Positions 9,139 through 17,945 of a DNA stretch of 64,000 nucleotides are shown piece after piece. Below the pieces are notes generated by a model, which was not told where the DNA came from, did no database searches, and saw only the letters and a list, made by a program, of their open reading frames with translations. Position 1 is the stretch's first letter, and each line of letters begins with the position of its first letter. The position numbers and the translations under genes were made by a program. The DNA lies in NCBI GenBank assembly GCA_964579825.1, contig CAZOHT010000002.1:62001-126000 (forward strand), written 5' to 3'. Origin of the DNA: SPCO01 sp964579825. Its GTDB lineage: Bacteria; Chloroflexota; Limnocylindria; Limnocylindrales; CSP1-4.

Positions 9139-10038
9139 ATGGCCAACGGCCGGATCGCCATCGGCGTGGACGTCGGTGGGAGTGGCATCAAGGCGGCTGT
9201 CGTCGACGTCGAGGCCGGCCGGTTCCGATCGGCCCGCCTACGGGTCGCGACGCCCCAGCCATCCACGCCGGACGCCGTACTGGCGTCGGTCGGGCGGGTC
9301 GTCAAGCGTCTCGCGACGGCGAGCGGGCTCGGCGCGAGCACGCCGGTCGGGGTCGGACTCCCGGTCGTGACCATGGACGGGACCGCCAAGACCGCGAGCA
9401 ACATCGACTCGCGCTGGATCGGGTATCCGGTCGTCGAGCGGCTCGTGAAGGTCACCGGGCGGCCGATCTCGATCATCAACGACGCCGATGCGGCCGGCAT
9501 CGCCGAGATGCGCTTCGGCCAGGGACGCGGCCGTCACGGCACGGTCGTCGTCCTGACGCTCGGCACGGGTGTCGGATCGGGCGTGTTCATCGACGGTCAC
9601 CTCGTCCCCAATGTCGAATTCGGCACGATGGAGATCCGCGGCAAGCCCGCCGAATGGCGGTCCGCCTCGTCCGCGCGCACCCGTCGAGGCCTCGGCTGGA
9701 AGGCCTGGTCCCTGGACCTCGACGAGCACCTGGACCGGATCGACAAGCTCGTCTGGCCGTCGCTCATCATCCTGGGTGGTGGGGTCAGCAAGAACGCCGA
9801 CAAGTTCATCCCCCGCCTGACGGTCCGCTGCCCGATCGTGGCCGCGGACCTGCGCAACGACGCCGGCATCATCGGTGCGGCGATCGTGGCGGCCGAGGGG
9901 ATCCCGGGGGCCAGCGTCCCGGCCGTCTCCATGGTGCCTGCCCCGACGCACGATCTCGTGACCATCGCGGACGAGCCGCACGCGATCGTCCCCGTCGCAG
10001 ACGCCCCCGGCGCCCTCGACTCCGACCCGGGGTCCTGA
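9139..10038 (+). CDS. ppgK: Polyphosphate glucokinase (ROK family)
   Basis: About 299 residues of ROK/ASKHA kinase. The phosphate-1 motif GVDVGGSGIK is near the N terminus and GTGVGSGVF near residue 143. The stretch MEIRGKPAEWR, GLGWKAW, IILGGGVSK and LRNDAGIIGAA matches polyphosphate-glucose phosphotransferases, which phosphorylate glucose using polyphosphate (and often ATP). ATG 9139 has GGAGGG about 10 nt upstream; an ATG at 9118 overlapping the SDR stop would add seven residues. The C-terminal 40 residues are low complexity and probably not catalytic. Confidence 0.9.
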   Translation: MANGRIAIGVDVGGSGIKAAVVDVEAGRFRSARLRVATPQPSTPDAVLASVGRVVKRLATASGLGASTPVGVGLPVVTMDGTAKTASNIDSRWIGYPVVERLVKVTGRPISIINDADAAGIAEMRFGQGRGRHGTVVVLTLGTGVGSGVFIDGHLVPNVEFGTMEIRGKPAEWRSASSARTRRGLGWKAWSLDLDEHLDRIDKLVWPSLIILGGGVSKNADKFIPRLTVRCPIVAADLRNDAGIIGAAIVAAEGIPGASVPAVSMVPAPTHDLVTIADEPHAIVPVADAPGALDSDPGS

Positions 10039-10074
10039 CCGCGTGCCGGCCGACAGGCACGCTGTGAGCCGGTG

Positions 10075-11865
10075 ATGATCGATCCGTCCGAGTGGTTGCA
10101 GCTCGACCTGACCGAACAGCTGCGCTTCATCCTCGATCTTGGTGGGGCCATCGTGGCGGCCCTCATCGGCGGGGCGATCGCGGTCCGCCTGCGCCAGCCC
10201 GCCATCGTGGGCTACATGCTGGCGGGCATCCTCATCGGACCCTTCACGCCCGGCTTCGTCGGTGGCCAGGGCCAGATCGCCGTGCTCGCCGAGGTCGGCG
10301 TGATCCTGTTGTTGTTCGCCCTGGGGGTCGAGTTCTCGATCCGCGAGTTGCGCTCGGTCGGGCGGATCGTCATCCCGGGCGGCGTCCTGCAGGTCCTGCT
10401 GGTCCTCGGCATCGGCGGACTCGTGATGGTGCTGCTCGGTGCGGACCTGCGAGAGGCGCTGATCGTCGGAGCCTGCCTGTCGCTGTCGTCGACGATCGTC
10501 GTCCTCAAGCAGCTGATCGATCGTGGCGAGATGGACAGCAGCCACGGTCGGGCGGCGGTCGGCTGGTCGATCGTCCAGGACATCGCCACGATCGTGTTCA
10601 TCGTGGCGCTCCCACCGCTCGCCGGCGGCGACGTGGTCGTGCCGTTCGCGGTCGCGATGGTCAAGGCCGCGGTGTTCCTCGCTATCGCCTATCTCCTCGG
10701 GACACGCTTCCTGCCCTGGATGTTCGCCGTGGTGGCGCGCCTCGGGTCGAGCGAGTTGTTCCTGCTGGCCGTCGTCGCGACGGCGCTGATGACGGCGTTC
10801 ATCTCGAGCGCCGTGTTCGGCTTGTCGCTCGCGCTCGGGGCCTTCGTCGCCGGCGTCCTCGTCTCGGAGTCCGAGCTGTCACACCAGGCGGCGGCCGAGG
10901 TCACCCCGTTCCGGGACCTGTTCGCGGTGCTGTTCTTCGTCTCGGTCGGGATGCTCGTGGATCCGGCCGCCCTGGCGGCCGACGCCGGCGTCGTCGCGCT
11001 CCTGGTGGTGGTGGCCGTCATCGGGAAGGGCCTCGCGATCGCCATCCTGGGCCGGGTGTTCGGGCTGCCGACGCGCTCGGCGATCCTGCTCGGGGCGATC
11101 ATGGCCCAGGTCGGCGAGTTCAGCCTCATCCTCGCGGAGAACGGCCGCCACCTGGACCTGCTCGAGCCGCGGACCTACAACATCATCCTGGGAACCGCGG
11201 TGGTGACCATCGTGCTGAGCCCGTTCGTGGCGCGCCTGGGCGACTCCCTCGTGGCGCGGCGTGAGGCCCGTGCCCTGACCGCCGGACTTGCCGCGCCGGC
11301 CGAGGACCTGGACGCGAACGGACCCGCTGACGGGGTCGGGGCGTCACGGACGGAGCAGGGGATCTCGGCCGACGATGCGTCGCGTCGCCCGACCGTCGTC
11401 GTGCTGGGCGCCGGGCGCGTGGGTCGCGTGGTGATCACCGCCGTCAGGACGCGCGGCTTCCGATGCGTGGTGGTGGATCGGGACGCCCGCCGGCTCGATG
11501 CGGCCAAGCGGCTCGGCGCGTCGACCGTGTTCGGCGATGCCGCCAACCCGGCGATCCTCAAGCGCCTCGGATTGGACCGGGCGCGGGTGCTGATCATCGC
11601 GGTCGGGGATCCGTTGACCGCGCGCCTGGCGGCGGAACGCGCCAGACGGATCAACCCGCGGCTGTCGATCGCCTCACGGGCCCGGGGCAAGAAGGAGATC
11701 GACACGCTCCAGGGGCTGGACGTGGCCCGGGTCGCCGATCCCGAGGCGGAGGCCGCCTTCGAGCTGGCGCGCCATGCGCTCCAACGGATGGGTGTGTCCG
11801 GACCAGAGCTCAATGGCATCGTGACCGGCCTCCGGCGCGACGCCTACGGTCGCGACCGGGCGTGA
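10075..11865 (+). CDS. CPA2-family cation/proton antiporter with C-terminal TrkA-N domain
   Basis: A 596-residue protein. Residues about 1-400 are strongly hydrophobic with some 12 membrane segments, including the family-like stretches QPAIVGYMLAGILIGP and SLSSTIVVLKQL. After a hydrophilic linker, residues about 435-560 form a Rossmann RCK/TrkA-N domain with VLGAGRVGR. This is the KefB/YbaL architecture for K+ (or Na+) efflux in exchange for protons, gated by nucleotide binding to the RCK domain. GTG 10072 and ATG 10075 are adjacent start options. It converges on a K+ channel gene 22 nt away, suggesting a shared potassium-homeostasis role. Confidence 0.92.
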   Translation: MIDPSEWLQLDLTEQLRFILDLGGAIVAALIGGAIAVRLRQPAIVGYMLAGILIGPFTPGFVGGQGQIAVLAEVGVILLLFALGVEFSIRELRSVGRIVIPGGVLQVLLVLGIGGLVMVLLGADLREALIVGACLSLSSTIVVLKQLIDRGEMDSSHGRAAVGWSIVQDIATIVFIVALPPLAGGDVVVPFAVAMVKAAVFLAIAYLLGTRFLPWMFAVVARLGSSELFLLAVVATALMTAFISSAVFGLSLALGAFVAGVLVSESELSHQAAAEVTPFRDLFAVLFFVSVGMLVDPAALAADAGVVALLVVVAVIGKGLAIAILGRVFGLPTRSAILLGAIMAQVGEFSLILAENGRHLDLLEPRTYNIILGTAVVTIVLSPFVARLGDSLVARREARALTAGLAAPAEDLDANGPADGVGASRTEQGISADDASRRPTVVVLGAGRVGRVVITAVRTRGFRCVVVDRDARRLDAAKRLGASTVFGDAANPAILKRLGLDRARVLIIAVGDPLTARLAAERARRINPRLSIASRARGKKEIDTLQGLDVARVADPEAEAAFELARHALQRMGVSGPELNGIVTGLRRDAYGRDRA

Positions 11866-11887
11866 GGATCGCCGACGGCGTCGACGA

Positions 11888-12889
11888 TCAGGTGCGCTCG
11901 CGCAGGTCCCGGAGCGTCTCCGCGGAGCCGGACGCGATCAGGCTCTCGCCGGCGACCAGGACGCGGGCGGCATCCGGATTGGGCTCATAGTCGCGGTCGC
12001 CTCGGACGATCGCCAGCGAGAAGACCCCGCCGTCTCGAAGCGCCCCGACGGTCGCCCCGTCCAGCGGTCCGTTCGCCTTCACCATGACGCCTTCGATGGC
12101 AAAGGTCGGCTCGCCGTGGGAGAGCGCGAAGTCGATGAAGTCGGCGACGCCGGGGCGGACGGCCAGCTCGGCGATCTGTCGGCCGGCCCGCGTGTACGGC
12201 GACACGATCCGGTCGGCCCCGGCCTGGGCGAGTTTCGCCTCGGACCCTTCCTCGTTCGCTCGGGCGACCACGAAGAGGCCCGGGTTCATGGATCGGGCGG
12301 ACAACGTCACGTACACGTTGTTGGCATCCGAATCGATCGTCGTGATGAGGCCCCGGGCGCGCTCGATGCCGGCCTCCCGGAGGACGGCATCCGATGTCGC
12401 ATCGCCCACCACGATCAGGTGGCCATCATCCCTGGCCGCCTCGAGCGATGCCGGATTGATGTCCACGACGACGAACGGCTCGCCGGCATGGGCGAGTTCG
12501 CGCGCCACGGTCGATCCGACCCGACCGTAGCCGCACAGGATGAGGTGATCCCTGAGACCCCCGATCGTCGTCGTCATCCGTTTCGCCTCCCGTCGTCCAC
12601 TGACCGCCTCGGACAGGACCGCCTCCGCGACGATCCCGACCGACCCGAAGATGATCCCCACCCCGGCGATCGCCACGATCACCGTCCACGCCCGGCCGAG
12701 GCCATCGAGCTCCCGGACCTCCTTGTAGCCGACCGTCGTCAGGGTGATCCCGGTCATGTAGGCGGCGTCCCCGCCGGGCCACCCCAGCGCGACGTAGCCG
12801 GCGGTGCCGACGGCGAAGATCGTCAGCACGGCAGCCATCCACAGCCGGACGTGGTGGCTCCGGAACGCCTGCACGATGGTGGTCATCAC
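11888..12889 (-). CDS. Two-TM potassium channel with RCK (TrkA-N/TrkA-C) domain
   Basis: A 333-residue protein. TM1 (about 15-35), a pore loop with the selectivity filter TTVGYKE, and TM2 (about 66-88) are followed by TrkA-N with LILCGYGRVGSTVAREL and a C-terminal RCK half. This is the MthK/Kch-type plan in which four subunits form a K+ pore gated by cytoplasmic ligand binding. The GTG start at 12889 is preferred over the ATG three bases later because TAGCAT (12896..12901, minus strand) lies 6 nt upstream, as in other leaderless starts here. It faces the cation/proton antiporter gene. Confidence 0.92.
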   Translation of the reverse strand: MMTTIVQAFRSHHVRLWMAAVLTIFAVGTAGYVALGWPGGDAAYMTGITLTTVGYKEVRELDGLGRAWTVIVAIAGVGIIFGSVGIVAEAVLSEAVSGRREAKRMTTTIGGLRDHLILCGYGRVGSTVARELAHAGEPFVVVDINPASLEAARDDGHLIVVGDATSDAVLREAGIERARGLITTIDSDANNVYVTLSARSMNPGLFVVARANEEGSEAKLAQAGADRIVSPYTRAGRQIAELAVRPGVADFIDFALSHGEPTFAIEGVMVKANGPLDGATVGALRDGGVFSLAIVRGDRDYEPNPDAARVLVAGESLIASGSAETLRDLRERT

Positions 12890-12895
12890 GCGCCG

Positions 12896-12901
12896 ATGCT
12901 A
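12896..12901 (-). promoter_or_regulatory. -10 box for leaderless transcription of the K+ channel gene
   Basis: TAGCAT on the minus strand with CGGCGC then GTG directly after. The same 15-base string occurs before the DUF6498-like gene at 18828, which supports a real promoter pattern. Confidence 0.5.
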
Positions 12902-13020
12902 GCCCGCGCCACGCCGGGTCCCGGAGGGCCGTCCGGCCCGTTCCGCACGGGACCCGGGGGTATCATCGAGGTCCGACCCACCCGGTCCCCGACCGGCCCC
13001 GATCCAGCGTGAGGCAGATC

Positions 13021-14514
13021 ATGACTCCCGACCAGCACGCCACGCTCGACGCGGCCGCGGCCGCCCCGACCGTCACCCGCATGGTCATCGGCGGCGAGAC
13101 CGTCGACGCGGCAGACGGCCAGACGTTCGACGTCGTCAACCCGGCGAACGGCACCGTCATCGCCACGGCTCCGATGGGCGGGCGCGAGGACGTGGATCGG
13201 GCCGTCGCCGCCGCCCAGAAGGCGTTCGAGGATCGCAAGGGCTGGGCCAACTGGGCCGCCGGCAAGCGCGGCCGGACCCTGGCCAAGTTCGCGGCGCTCA
13301 TCAAGGACCACACCGAGGAGCTCTCGCAGCTCGAGAGCCGGAACGTCGGCAAGCCGATCAGCGGGGCGCGCGGCGAGATCACGGGCGCCAGCCTCGTGTT
13401 CGACTACTACGCGGGCGCGGCGAACAAGATCTTCGGCCAGACGATCCCCGTCTCGAAGCCCGGTCTGGACCTGACCCTGCGCGAACCGATCGGCGTGGTC
13501 GGCCTCATCGTGCCGTGGAACTTCCCGCTCCTGATGGCCTCGTGGAAGGTCGCCCCGGCCCTCGCCGCGGGCAATACCGCGATCCTCAAGCCCGCCAGCT
13601 ACTCCCCGTTGACGGCGCTGCGGATCGGCGAGCTGGCGCTGGAGGCGGGCATCCCGGCGGGCGTCCTCAACGTCGTCACCGGCCCGGGCGGGACCGCCGG
13701 CGCGTCCATCGCGGCGCACCCGGGGATCGGCAAGGTCGCCTTCACCGGCGAGACGACGACCGGCCAGGAGATCATGCGGCTGGCCGCGGGCAACATCAAG
13801 AAGATCAGCCTGGAGCTCGGTGGCAAGAGCCCCAACATCGTCTTCGCCGACGCGGACCTCGAGAAGTTCGCCCGCGAGTCGCCCTATTCGGTCTTCGACA
13901 ACACGGGTCAGGATTGCTGCGCCCGCAGCCGGATCCTCGTCGAGCGCTCCGCCCAGGAACGCGTCGTGGAGCTGTTCGCCGAGGCGACGCGCACCGTGAA
14001 GGTGGGCGACCCGGCCGACGAGGCGACCGAAGTCGGCACGCTCGTCAGCTTCAAGCAACGTGACCGGGTCAAGGACTACATCGAGATCGGGCTCGGCGAG
14101 GGCGCGACGCTCGTCGTCGGCGGCGAGGCGCCGACCGATCCCGCGCTGGCGAACGGCGCCTACCTCATGCCGACCGTCTTCGATGGCGTGTCGAACGACA
14201 TGCGGATCGCGCGCGAGGAGATCTTCGGGCCGGTCGTGTCGATCATCCCGTTCGACACCGAGGAGGAGGCGCTGCGTCTCGCCAACGCGACGCCGTACGG
14301 GTTGAGTGGCTCGATCTGGAGCCGCGACATCGGCAAGGCGCTCCGCGCCGCGAAGGCGCTGCAGGCCGGTGTCGTCAGCGTGAACTCGAATAGCTCCGTC
14401 CACACCGAGGCGCCGTTCGGCGGGTACAAGATGTCGGGCATCGGCCGCGAACTCGGGATGGGGGCCCTGGACCTGTACACGGAGACGAAGAACGTCTTCA
14501 TCGACCTGAACTAG
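13021..14514 (+). CDS. Aldehyde dehydrogenase (NAD+-dependent, betaine/aminobutyraldehyde type)
   Basis: A 497-residue ALDH. It shows VPWNFPLLMASWKVAPALAAGN, the catalytic-glutamate motif LELGGKSPN, and NTGQDCCARSR containing the nucleophilic cysteine. The C-terminal EAPFGGYKMSGIGRELG is typical of betaine-aldehyde and gamma-glutamyl-aminobutyraldehyde dehydrogenases. ATG 13021 has GAGG 6 nt upstream, better than the GTG at 13009. It oxidises an aldehyde to the acid, probably an amino-aldehyde. It stands alone before the assembly gap. A second, distinct ALDH lies at 58070..59539 in a betaine-related setting. Confidence 0.92.
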   Translation: MTPDQHATLDAAAAAPTVTRMVIGGETVDAADGQTFDVVNPANGTVIATAPMGGREDVDRAVAAAQKAFEDRKGWANWAAGKRGRTLAKFAALIKDHTEELSQLESRNVGKPISGARGEITGASLVFDYYAGAANKIFGQTIPVSKPGLDLTLREPIGVVGLIVPWNFPLLMASWKVAPALAAGNTAILKPASYSPLTALRIGELALEAGIPAGVLNVVTGPGGTAGASIAAHPGIGKVAFTGETTTGQEIMRLAAGNIKKISLELGGKSPNIVFADADLEKFARESPYSVFDNTGQDCCARSRILVERSAQERVVELFAEATRTVKVGDPADEATEVGTLVSFKQRDRVKDYIEIGLGEGATLVVGGEAPTDPALANGAYLMPTVFDGVSNDMRIAREEIFGPVVSIIPFDTEEEALRLANATPYGLSGSIWSRDIGKALRAAKALQAGVVSVNSNSSVHTEAPFGGYKMSGIGRELGMGALDLYTETKNVFIDLN

Positions 14515-14582
14515 GGCTCGCTGGCCGGCTTGCGTCCGGGGGCGGGCCGAACGCCTGTGTCCCGTGAGATGCGCGTTTGTGA

Positions 14583-14670
14583 CAGATGCCTCGTGGACGA
14601 CTCGAGAAGCAGCAAGGATCGCGGCGTCCCAGCCTAGCTCCACTCTCGGCTGTGATCGAGATGCATCTGG
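14583..14670. repeat. Intergenic element with CAGATGC...GCATCTG termini (copy 1)
   Basis: An 88-bp stretch bounded by the inverted heptamers CAGATGC and GCATCTG. Its right half (AGCTCCA, CTC, GCTGT, GATC, GATGCATCTGGG) resembles a second copy at 32524..32637. It precedes the tandem repeat at the gap. No ORF with coding character lies here. It may be a small dispersed or folded element. Confidence 0.4.
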
Positions 14671-14675
14671 GAGTG

Positions 14676-14885
14676 ACACCCCGGTCGGGGCAGCCCCGCG
14701 CCGGTCGGAGCAGCCCCGCGGCCGTGCGCCNNNNNNNNNNNNNNNNNNNNNNNNNNNNNNNNNNNNNNNNNNNNNNNNNNNNNNNNNNNNNNNNNNNNNN
14801 NNNNNNNNNNNNNNNNNNNNNNNNNNNNNNACACCCCGGTCGGGGCAGCCCCGCGCCGGTCGGAGCAGCCCCGCGGCCGTGCGCC
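14676..14885. repeat. Identical 55-bp copies on both sides of the scaffold gap, built of 20-bp tandem units
   Basis: Bases 14676..14730 and 14831..14885 are identical over 55 bp. Within each copy a 20-bp unit occurs twice with one change (CCGGTCGGGGCAGCCCCGCG, then A for G at one position). Either a longer tandem array caused the gap, or the 55 bp is a shared k-mer overlap left by the assembler. Confidence 0.8.
14731..14830. other. Assembly gap of 100 N
   Basis: Exactly 100 N, a conventional placeholder for unknown gap size. Flanking sequence is repetitive and non-coding, so no gene is evidently interrupted. Confidence 0.98.
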
Positions 14886-14902
14886 AGGCCCCAGGCCGGG
14901 AG

Positions 14903-15517
14903 CTACCCGCCCGAGTCCTCTTCGGGCCAGCGCAGATCCGGCCGACGCCGGTCGAGCCAGTCGCGCAGGGCCCAGGTCGTCGTCGAGAACGCGATCCCGG
15001 ACCACGGGATGTCCTCCGGGGCGAAGGCCTTGATCTCGGTCGCCTCGGGCGTCGGGGCGGCCACGCCACCGACGATGCGGGCCTCGAAGGCGATCGTCAC
15101 GACCGCCGCCTCCAAGCGGGTGTAGAGCCCGACGATCTCGCCCGGCTCGACCAATAGCCCGGTCTCCTCGAACGTCTCGCGGATGGCGGCCTGGTTGACC
15201 GTCTCGTCGACCTCGAGGAAGCCGCCCGGCTGGGCCCACCAGCCCTTGCCCGGCTCGATGCCGCGCCGGATGAGCACGATCTCGCCGGCCTCGGTGACCG
15301 GGAAGACGGTCACCACCAGGCGCGGGTTGACGTAGGCGATGTGGCCGCACGACGGACAGGCCAGGCGTTCGCGATCCTCGCCCTCGATGACGCCGAACTC
15401 GAGCGCGGTCCCGCAGCGAGTGCAGAAGTTGAGGCTCGACGCCATCCAGGCCGGGACGCCGCCGCCGCTGGGCAGGTTGGTGGACCGCCCGTCCGGCCCG
15501 CGCTCGAACTCATCCAC
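14903..15517 (-). CDS. NUDIX hydrolase with N-terminal zinc ribbon
   Basis: A 204-residue protein. A zinc-ribbon-like knuckle pair (CTRCG near 32, CPSCG near 54) precedes a NUDIX domain whose box reads GGFLEVDETVNQAAIRETFEETGL, fitting GX5EX7REUXEEXGU with catalytic glutamates in REtfEE. The layout resembles NADH pyrophosphatase-like (NudC-like) and ADP-ribose hydrolases, which cleave nucleoside diphosphates linked to another group. The GTG start follows the stop of the upstream membrane-protein gene by 6 nt, so the two are likely co-transcribed. An internal ATG (residue 25) just before the zinc ribbon is an alternative. Confidence 0.9.
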   Translation of the reverse strand: MDEFERGPDGRSTNLPSGGGVPAWMASSLNFCTRCGTALEFGVIEGEDRERLACPSCGHIAYVNPRLVVTVFPVTEAGEIVLIRRGIEPGKGWWAQPGGFLEVDETVNQAAIRETFEETGLLVEPGEIVGLYTRLEAAVVTIAFEARIVGGVAAPTPEATEIKAFAPEDIPWSGIAFSTTTWALRDWLDRRRPDLRWPEEDSGG

Positions 15518-15523
15518 GACGCG

Positions 15524-15973
15524 TCACGCGAGGATGACCACGACGGCCGCCAGGGTCAGCGCCGTCAGCCCGACGATGCTGACCGCGACCCAGGCGAGGC
15601 GGAACAGCCCGCGGCCGCGGTCCACCGGCATCCAGGCCCACGCCGAGCGCCAGATCCGAAGGACGGCGTCCCCGGTCGTCAACAGGAGCAGCGGGGTCGC
15701 GATGATCACGCACAGCTTGACGAGCGGACTGCCGAGCGAGGCGCCGAGTTCCAGCGCGGTGATCGCGATCGCGCCGCAGATGAGCACGATGACGCTGAGG
15801 TTGATGTAGTGCCGCTGGAGCGGCGTCGGCGCCGTCTCCGGGACGGATCGTGGCGTGAGCCCCTGGAGGCTCGGGGGCAACTCGCCGGTCGCCGTCCGGA
15901 CCTGGAGCGACGGCTCGCGCACGGCCTGGCGGTCCAGCACCGGCATCCCGGGTTCCCAGCGTTCGTCGTCCAT
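15524..15973 (-). CDS. Small membrane protein of unknown function
   Basis: About 149 residues. The first 60 are hydrophilic; three hydrophobic segments follow (about HYINLSVIVLICGAIAI, PLVKLCVIIATPLLLL, and the C-terminal LAWVAVSIVGLTALTLAAVVVI). I do not recognise a family. ATG 15973 is chosen because TACACT on the minus strand (15982..15987) lies 8 nt upstream; the GTG at 15979 would be too close to that box. It is followed directly by the NUDIX gene. Confidence 0.75.
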   Translation of the reverse strand: MDDERWEPGMPVLDRQAVREPSLQVRTATGELPPSLQGLTPRSVPETAPTPLQRHYINLSVIVLICGAIAITALELGASLGSPLVKLCVIIATPLLLLTTGDAVLRIWRSAWAWMPVDRGRGLFRLAWVAVSIVGLTALTLAAVVVILA

Positions 15974-16006
15974 CGACACCGAGTGTAGCCGGACGTCGCG
16001 TCCGGC

Positions 16007-17386
16007 CTAGTCGAGGGCGACGGCGAACCCACAGCCGGTCCGGGCACGGACCTCGTCCTCGGTGACGCCCGGGTGCAGTTCCACGAGCCGGAGTCCGCCT
16101 CCGGGCACGACCTCGAACACGCACAGGTCCGTGATGATCTTGTTCACGACCGCTCGGCCGGTGATCGGCAGCGTGCACTCGGGCAGGATCTTGGGGCTGC
16201 CGTCCTTGGCGTTGTGGTCCATCAGGACGATGACGCGGCCGACGCCCGAGACGAGGTCCATCGCGCCGCCGGGGCCCTTGACCATCTTCCCGGGGACCAT
16301 CCAGTTGGCGAGATCGCCGTTCTCGGCGACCTCGAGTCCGCCCAGGATCGCGATGTCGATATGGCCGCCGCGGATCATCGCGAACGAGTCGGCGCTGGAG
16401 AAGAAGCTCGCACCGGGGATGGCCGTCACAGTCTGCTTGCCCGCGTTGATGAGGTCCGGATCCACCTCGTCGTCCGTCGGGAACGGGCCGATCCCGAGGA
16501 GGCCGTTCTCGGACTGCAGGACGACATCGATGCCGTCGGGGATGTGGTTCGCGACGAGCGTCGGGATGCCGATGCCGAGGTTGACGTAGTCGCCGTCGCG
16601 CAGTTCCTGCGCCGCCCGCCTGGCCATCAGGTCGCGCGTCGGCGAGGCAGAGGCGGCTGACGGCTCGCCCTCGCCCGCCGGACTGGTCACCGTCCGGAAC
16701 TCGATGCGGCCCTCGTAGCGCGCGCCGGCTACGATCCGATCGACGTAGATGCCGGGCGTGTCGATCTCGTCGGGGTCCAGCTCGCCGACCTCGACGAGGT
16801 GCTCGACCTCGGCCACGGTGATGTCGCCGCAGGCCGCGATCATCGGGTTGAAGTTGCGCGCGGTCTTGCGATAGACGAGGTTGCCGGCGGCGTCGCCCTT
16901 CCACGCCTTCACGAGCGACAGGTCGGCGCGGATGCCCTCCTCGAGCACGTACTCCCGACCGTCGAACGCGCGCACGTCCTTGCCCTCGGCCAGGCTGGTC
17001 GCGTAGCCCGTCCGCGTGTAGAACCCGGGGATCCCGGCGCCGCCGGCTCGCAGCCGCTCGGCGAGCGTGCCCTGGGGGACCAACTCCAGTTCGATCTCGC
17101 CCGCGAGCGCCTGGCGTTCGAATTCGCGGTTCTCCCCGACGTACGACGCCACGATCCGGCGGACCTGCCGCCCTGGCAGCAGCAAGCCCATCCCGAAGTC
17201 GTCCACGCCGGCGTTGTTGCCGATGATGGTCAGATCCGTGACGCCGCTCGCGACGAGCGCCGCGATGAGGTTCTCCGGGATCCCGCACAGGCCGAACCCG
17301 CCGGCGGCGATGCGCATGCCGTCGGTGAGCAGGCCGTCCAGGGCGTCGGCGGCGCTCGAACGGACCTTGGCTCGCGGGTTCGCCAT
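16007..17386 (-). CDS. Fused 3-oxoacid CoA-transferase (subunits A and B in one chain)
   Basis: A 459-residue protein. Residues 1-230 are the A subunit (GGFGLCGIPENL, then NNAGVDDFGMG); a linker of about 20 residues rich in Ala/Ser/Pro follows; residues 250-459 are the B subunit with GIGIPTLVANHIP and QSENGLLGIGP, in which E293 is the catalytic glutamate that carries CoA. Such enzymes (SCOT type) move CoA between succinyl-CoA and acetoacetate or similar acids. Most bacteria encode two separate subunits; the fusion resembles the mitochondrial form. The ATG overlaps the stop of the upstream HxlR gene (TGATG). Confidence 0.93.
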   Translation of the reverse strand: MANPRAKVRSSAADALDGLLTDGMRIAAGGFGLCGIPENLIAALVASGVTDLTIIGNNAGVDDFGMGLLLPGRQVRRIVASYVGENREFERQALAGEIELELVPQGTLAERLRAGGAGIPGFYTRTGYATSLAEGKDVRAFDGREYVLEEGIRADLSLVKAWKGDAAGNLVYRKTARNFNPMIAACGDITVAEVEHLVEVGELDPDEIDTPGIYVDRIVAGARYEGRIEFRTVTSPAGEGEPSAASASPTRDLMARRAAQELRDGDYVNLGIGIPTLVANHIPDGIDVVLQSENGLLGIGPFPTDDEVDPDLINAGKQTVTAIPGASFFSSADSFAMIRGGHIDIAILGGLEVAENGDLANWMVPGKMVKGPGGAMDLVSGVGRVIVLMDHNAKDGSPKILPECTLPITGRAVVNKIITDLCVFEVVPGGGLRLVELHPGVTEDEVRARTGCGFAVALD

Positions 17387-17820
17387 CAGAGGCTCCGTGA
17401 CTCGTCGGCGTCGGGGTCGTTCACGGCGATCTCGCAGGTCGGGCAGAACCAGCGGGTCTCGAGCGGCGTGCCGCAGGAGCCGTGGCGGATCGGTTCGGCG
17501 TCGGCGCCACCTCGCGCACCCCAGTCGGCCAGCAGCCGGAGCGCGGACGCGAGGTCCCGCCCGTCCGCGGTCAAGGCGTACGACATCCGCTGCGGCCGCT
17601 CCTGGTATGGCGTCGCGATGACGATCCGGCCGCGCTCCAGCCGCCGCAGCCGGTCCGACAGGATGTTCGGGGCGATGCCGGTCACGACGTCGGCGAGCTC
17701 GTTGAACCGGCGCGGCCCGTCCAGCAATGCCTCGACCAGCAGCAGGCTCCATCGGTCACCCACTCGTTCGAGTGCGGCCTCAAGGGGGGTCGTGGCGGGG
17801 CGCACGGTCGATCGGGCCAT
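17386..17820 (-). CDS. HxlR family transcriptional regulator with C-terminal CxxC zinc ribbon
   Basis: About 144 residues. The HxlR winged helix covers residues 10-100 (RVGDRWSLLLVEALLDGPRRF, PNILSDRLRRLE). A tail carries C-x(n)-C...CPTCE, a likely zinc or redox site. ATG 17820 is used; a GTG at 17856 would add 12 residues and has AGGGA very close. It overlaps the CoA-transferase start, so it probably regulates that gene and itself. It is divergent from the protease gene across an A/T-richer stretch (17860..17900) that could hold both promoters. Confidence 0.88.
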   Translation of the reverse strand: MARSTVRPATTPLEAALERVGDRWSLLLVEALLDGPRRFNELADVVTGIAPNILSDRLRRLERGRIVIATPYQERPQRMSYALTADGRDLASALRLLADWGARGGADAEPIRHGSCGTPLETRWFCPTCEIAVNDPDADESRSL

Positions 17821-17945
17821 CGAGCCGATGGTAGGCGGGCGGGGAGGGCTTGTCACGGTTCCCTGTTAGTAGTAGATTGCAAGTCACAAGTCAGTCAGCC
17901 ACCCGAGCCCGCGACGCCCCCCCCCACCAGGAGCACCGAACACCC

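Noticed and set aside
14564..15157. Open frames running through the run of N
   Set aside because: They exist only because N codons are read as open; flanking sequence is repetitive and non-coding.
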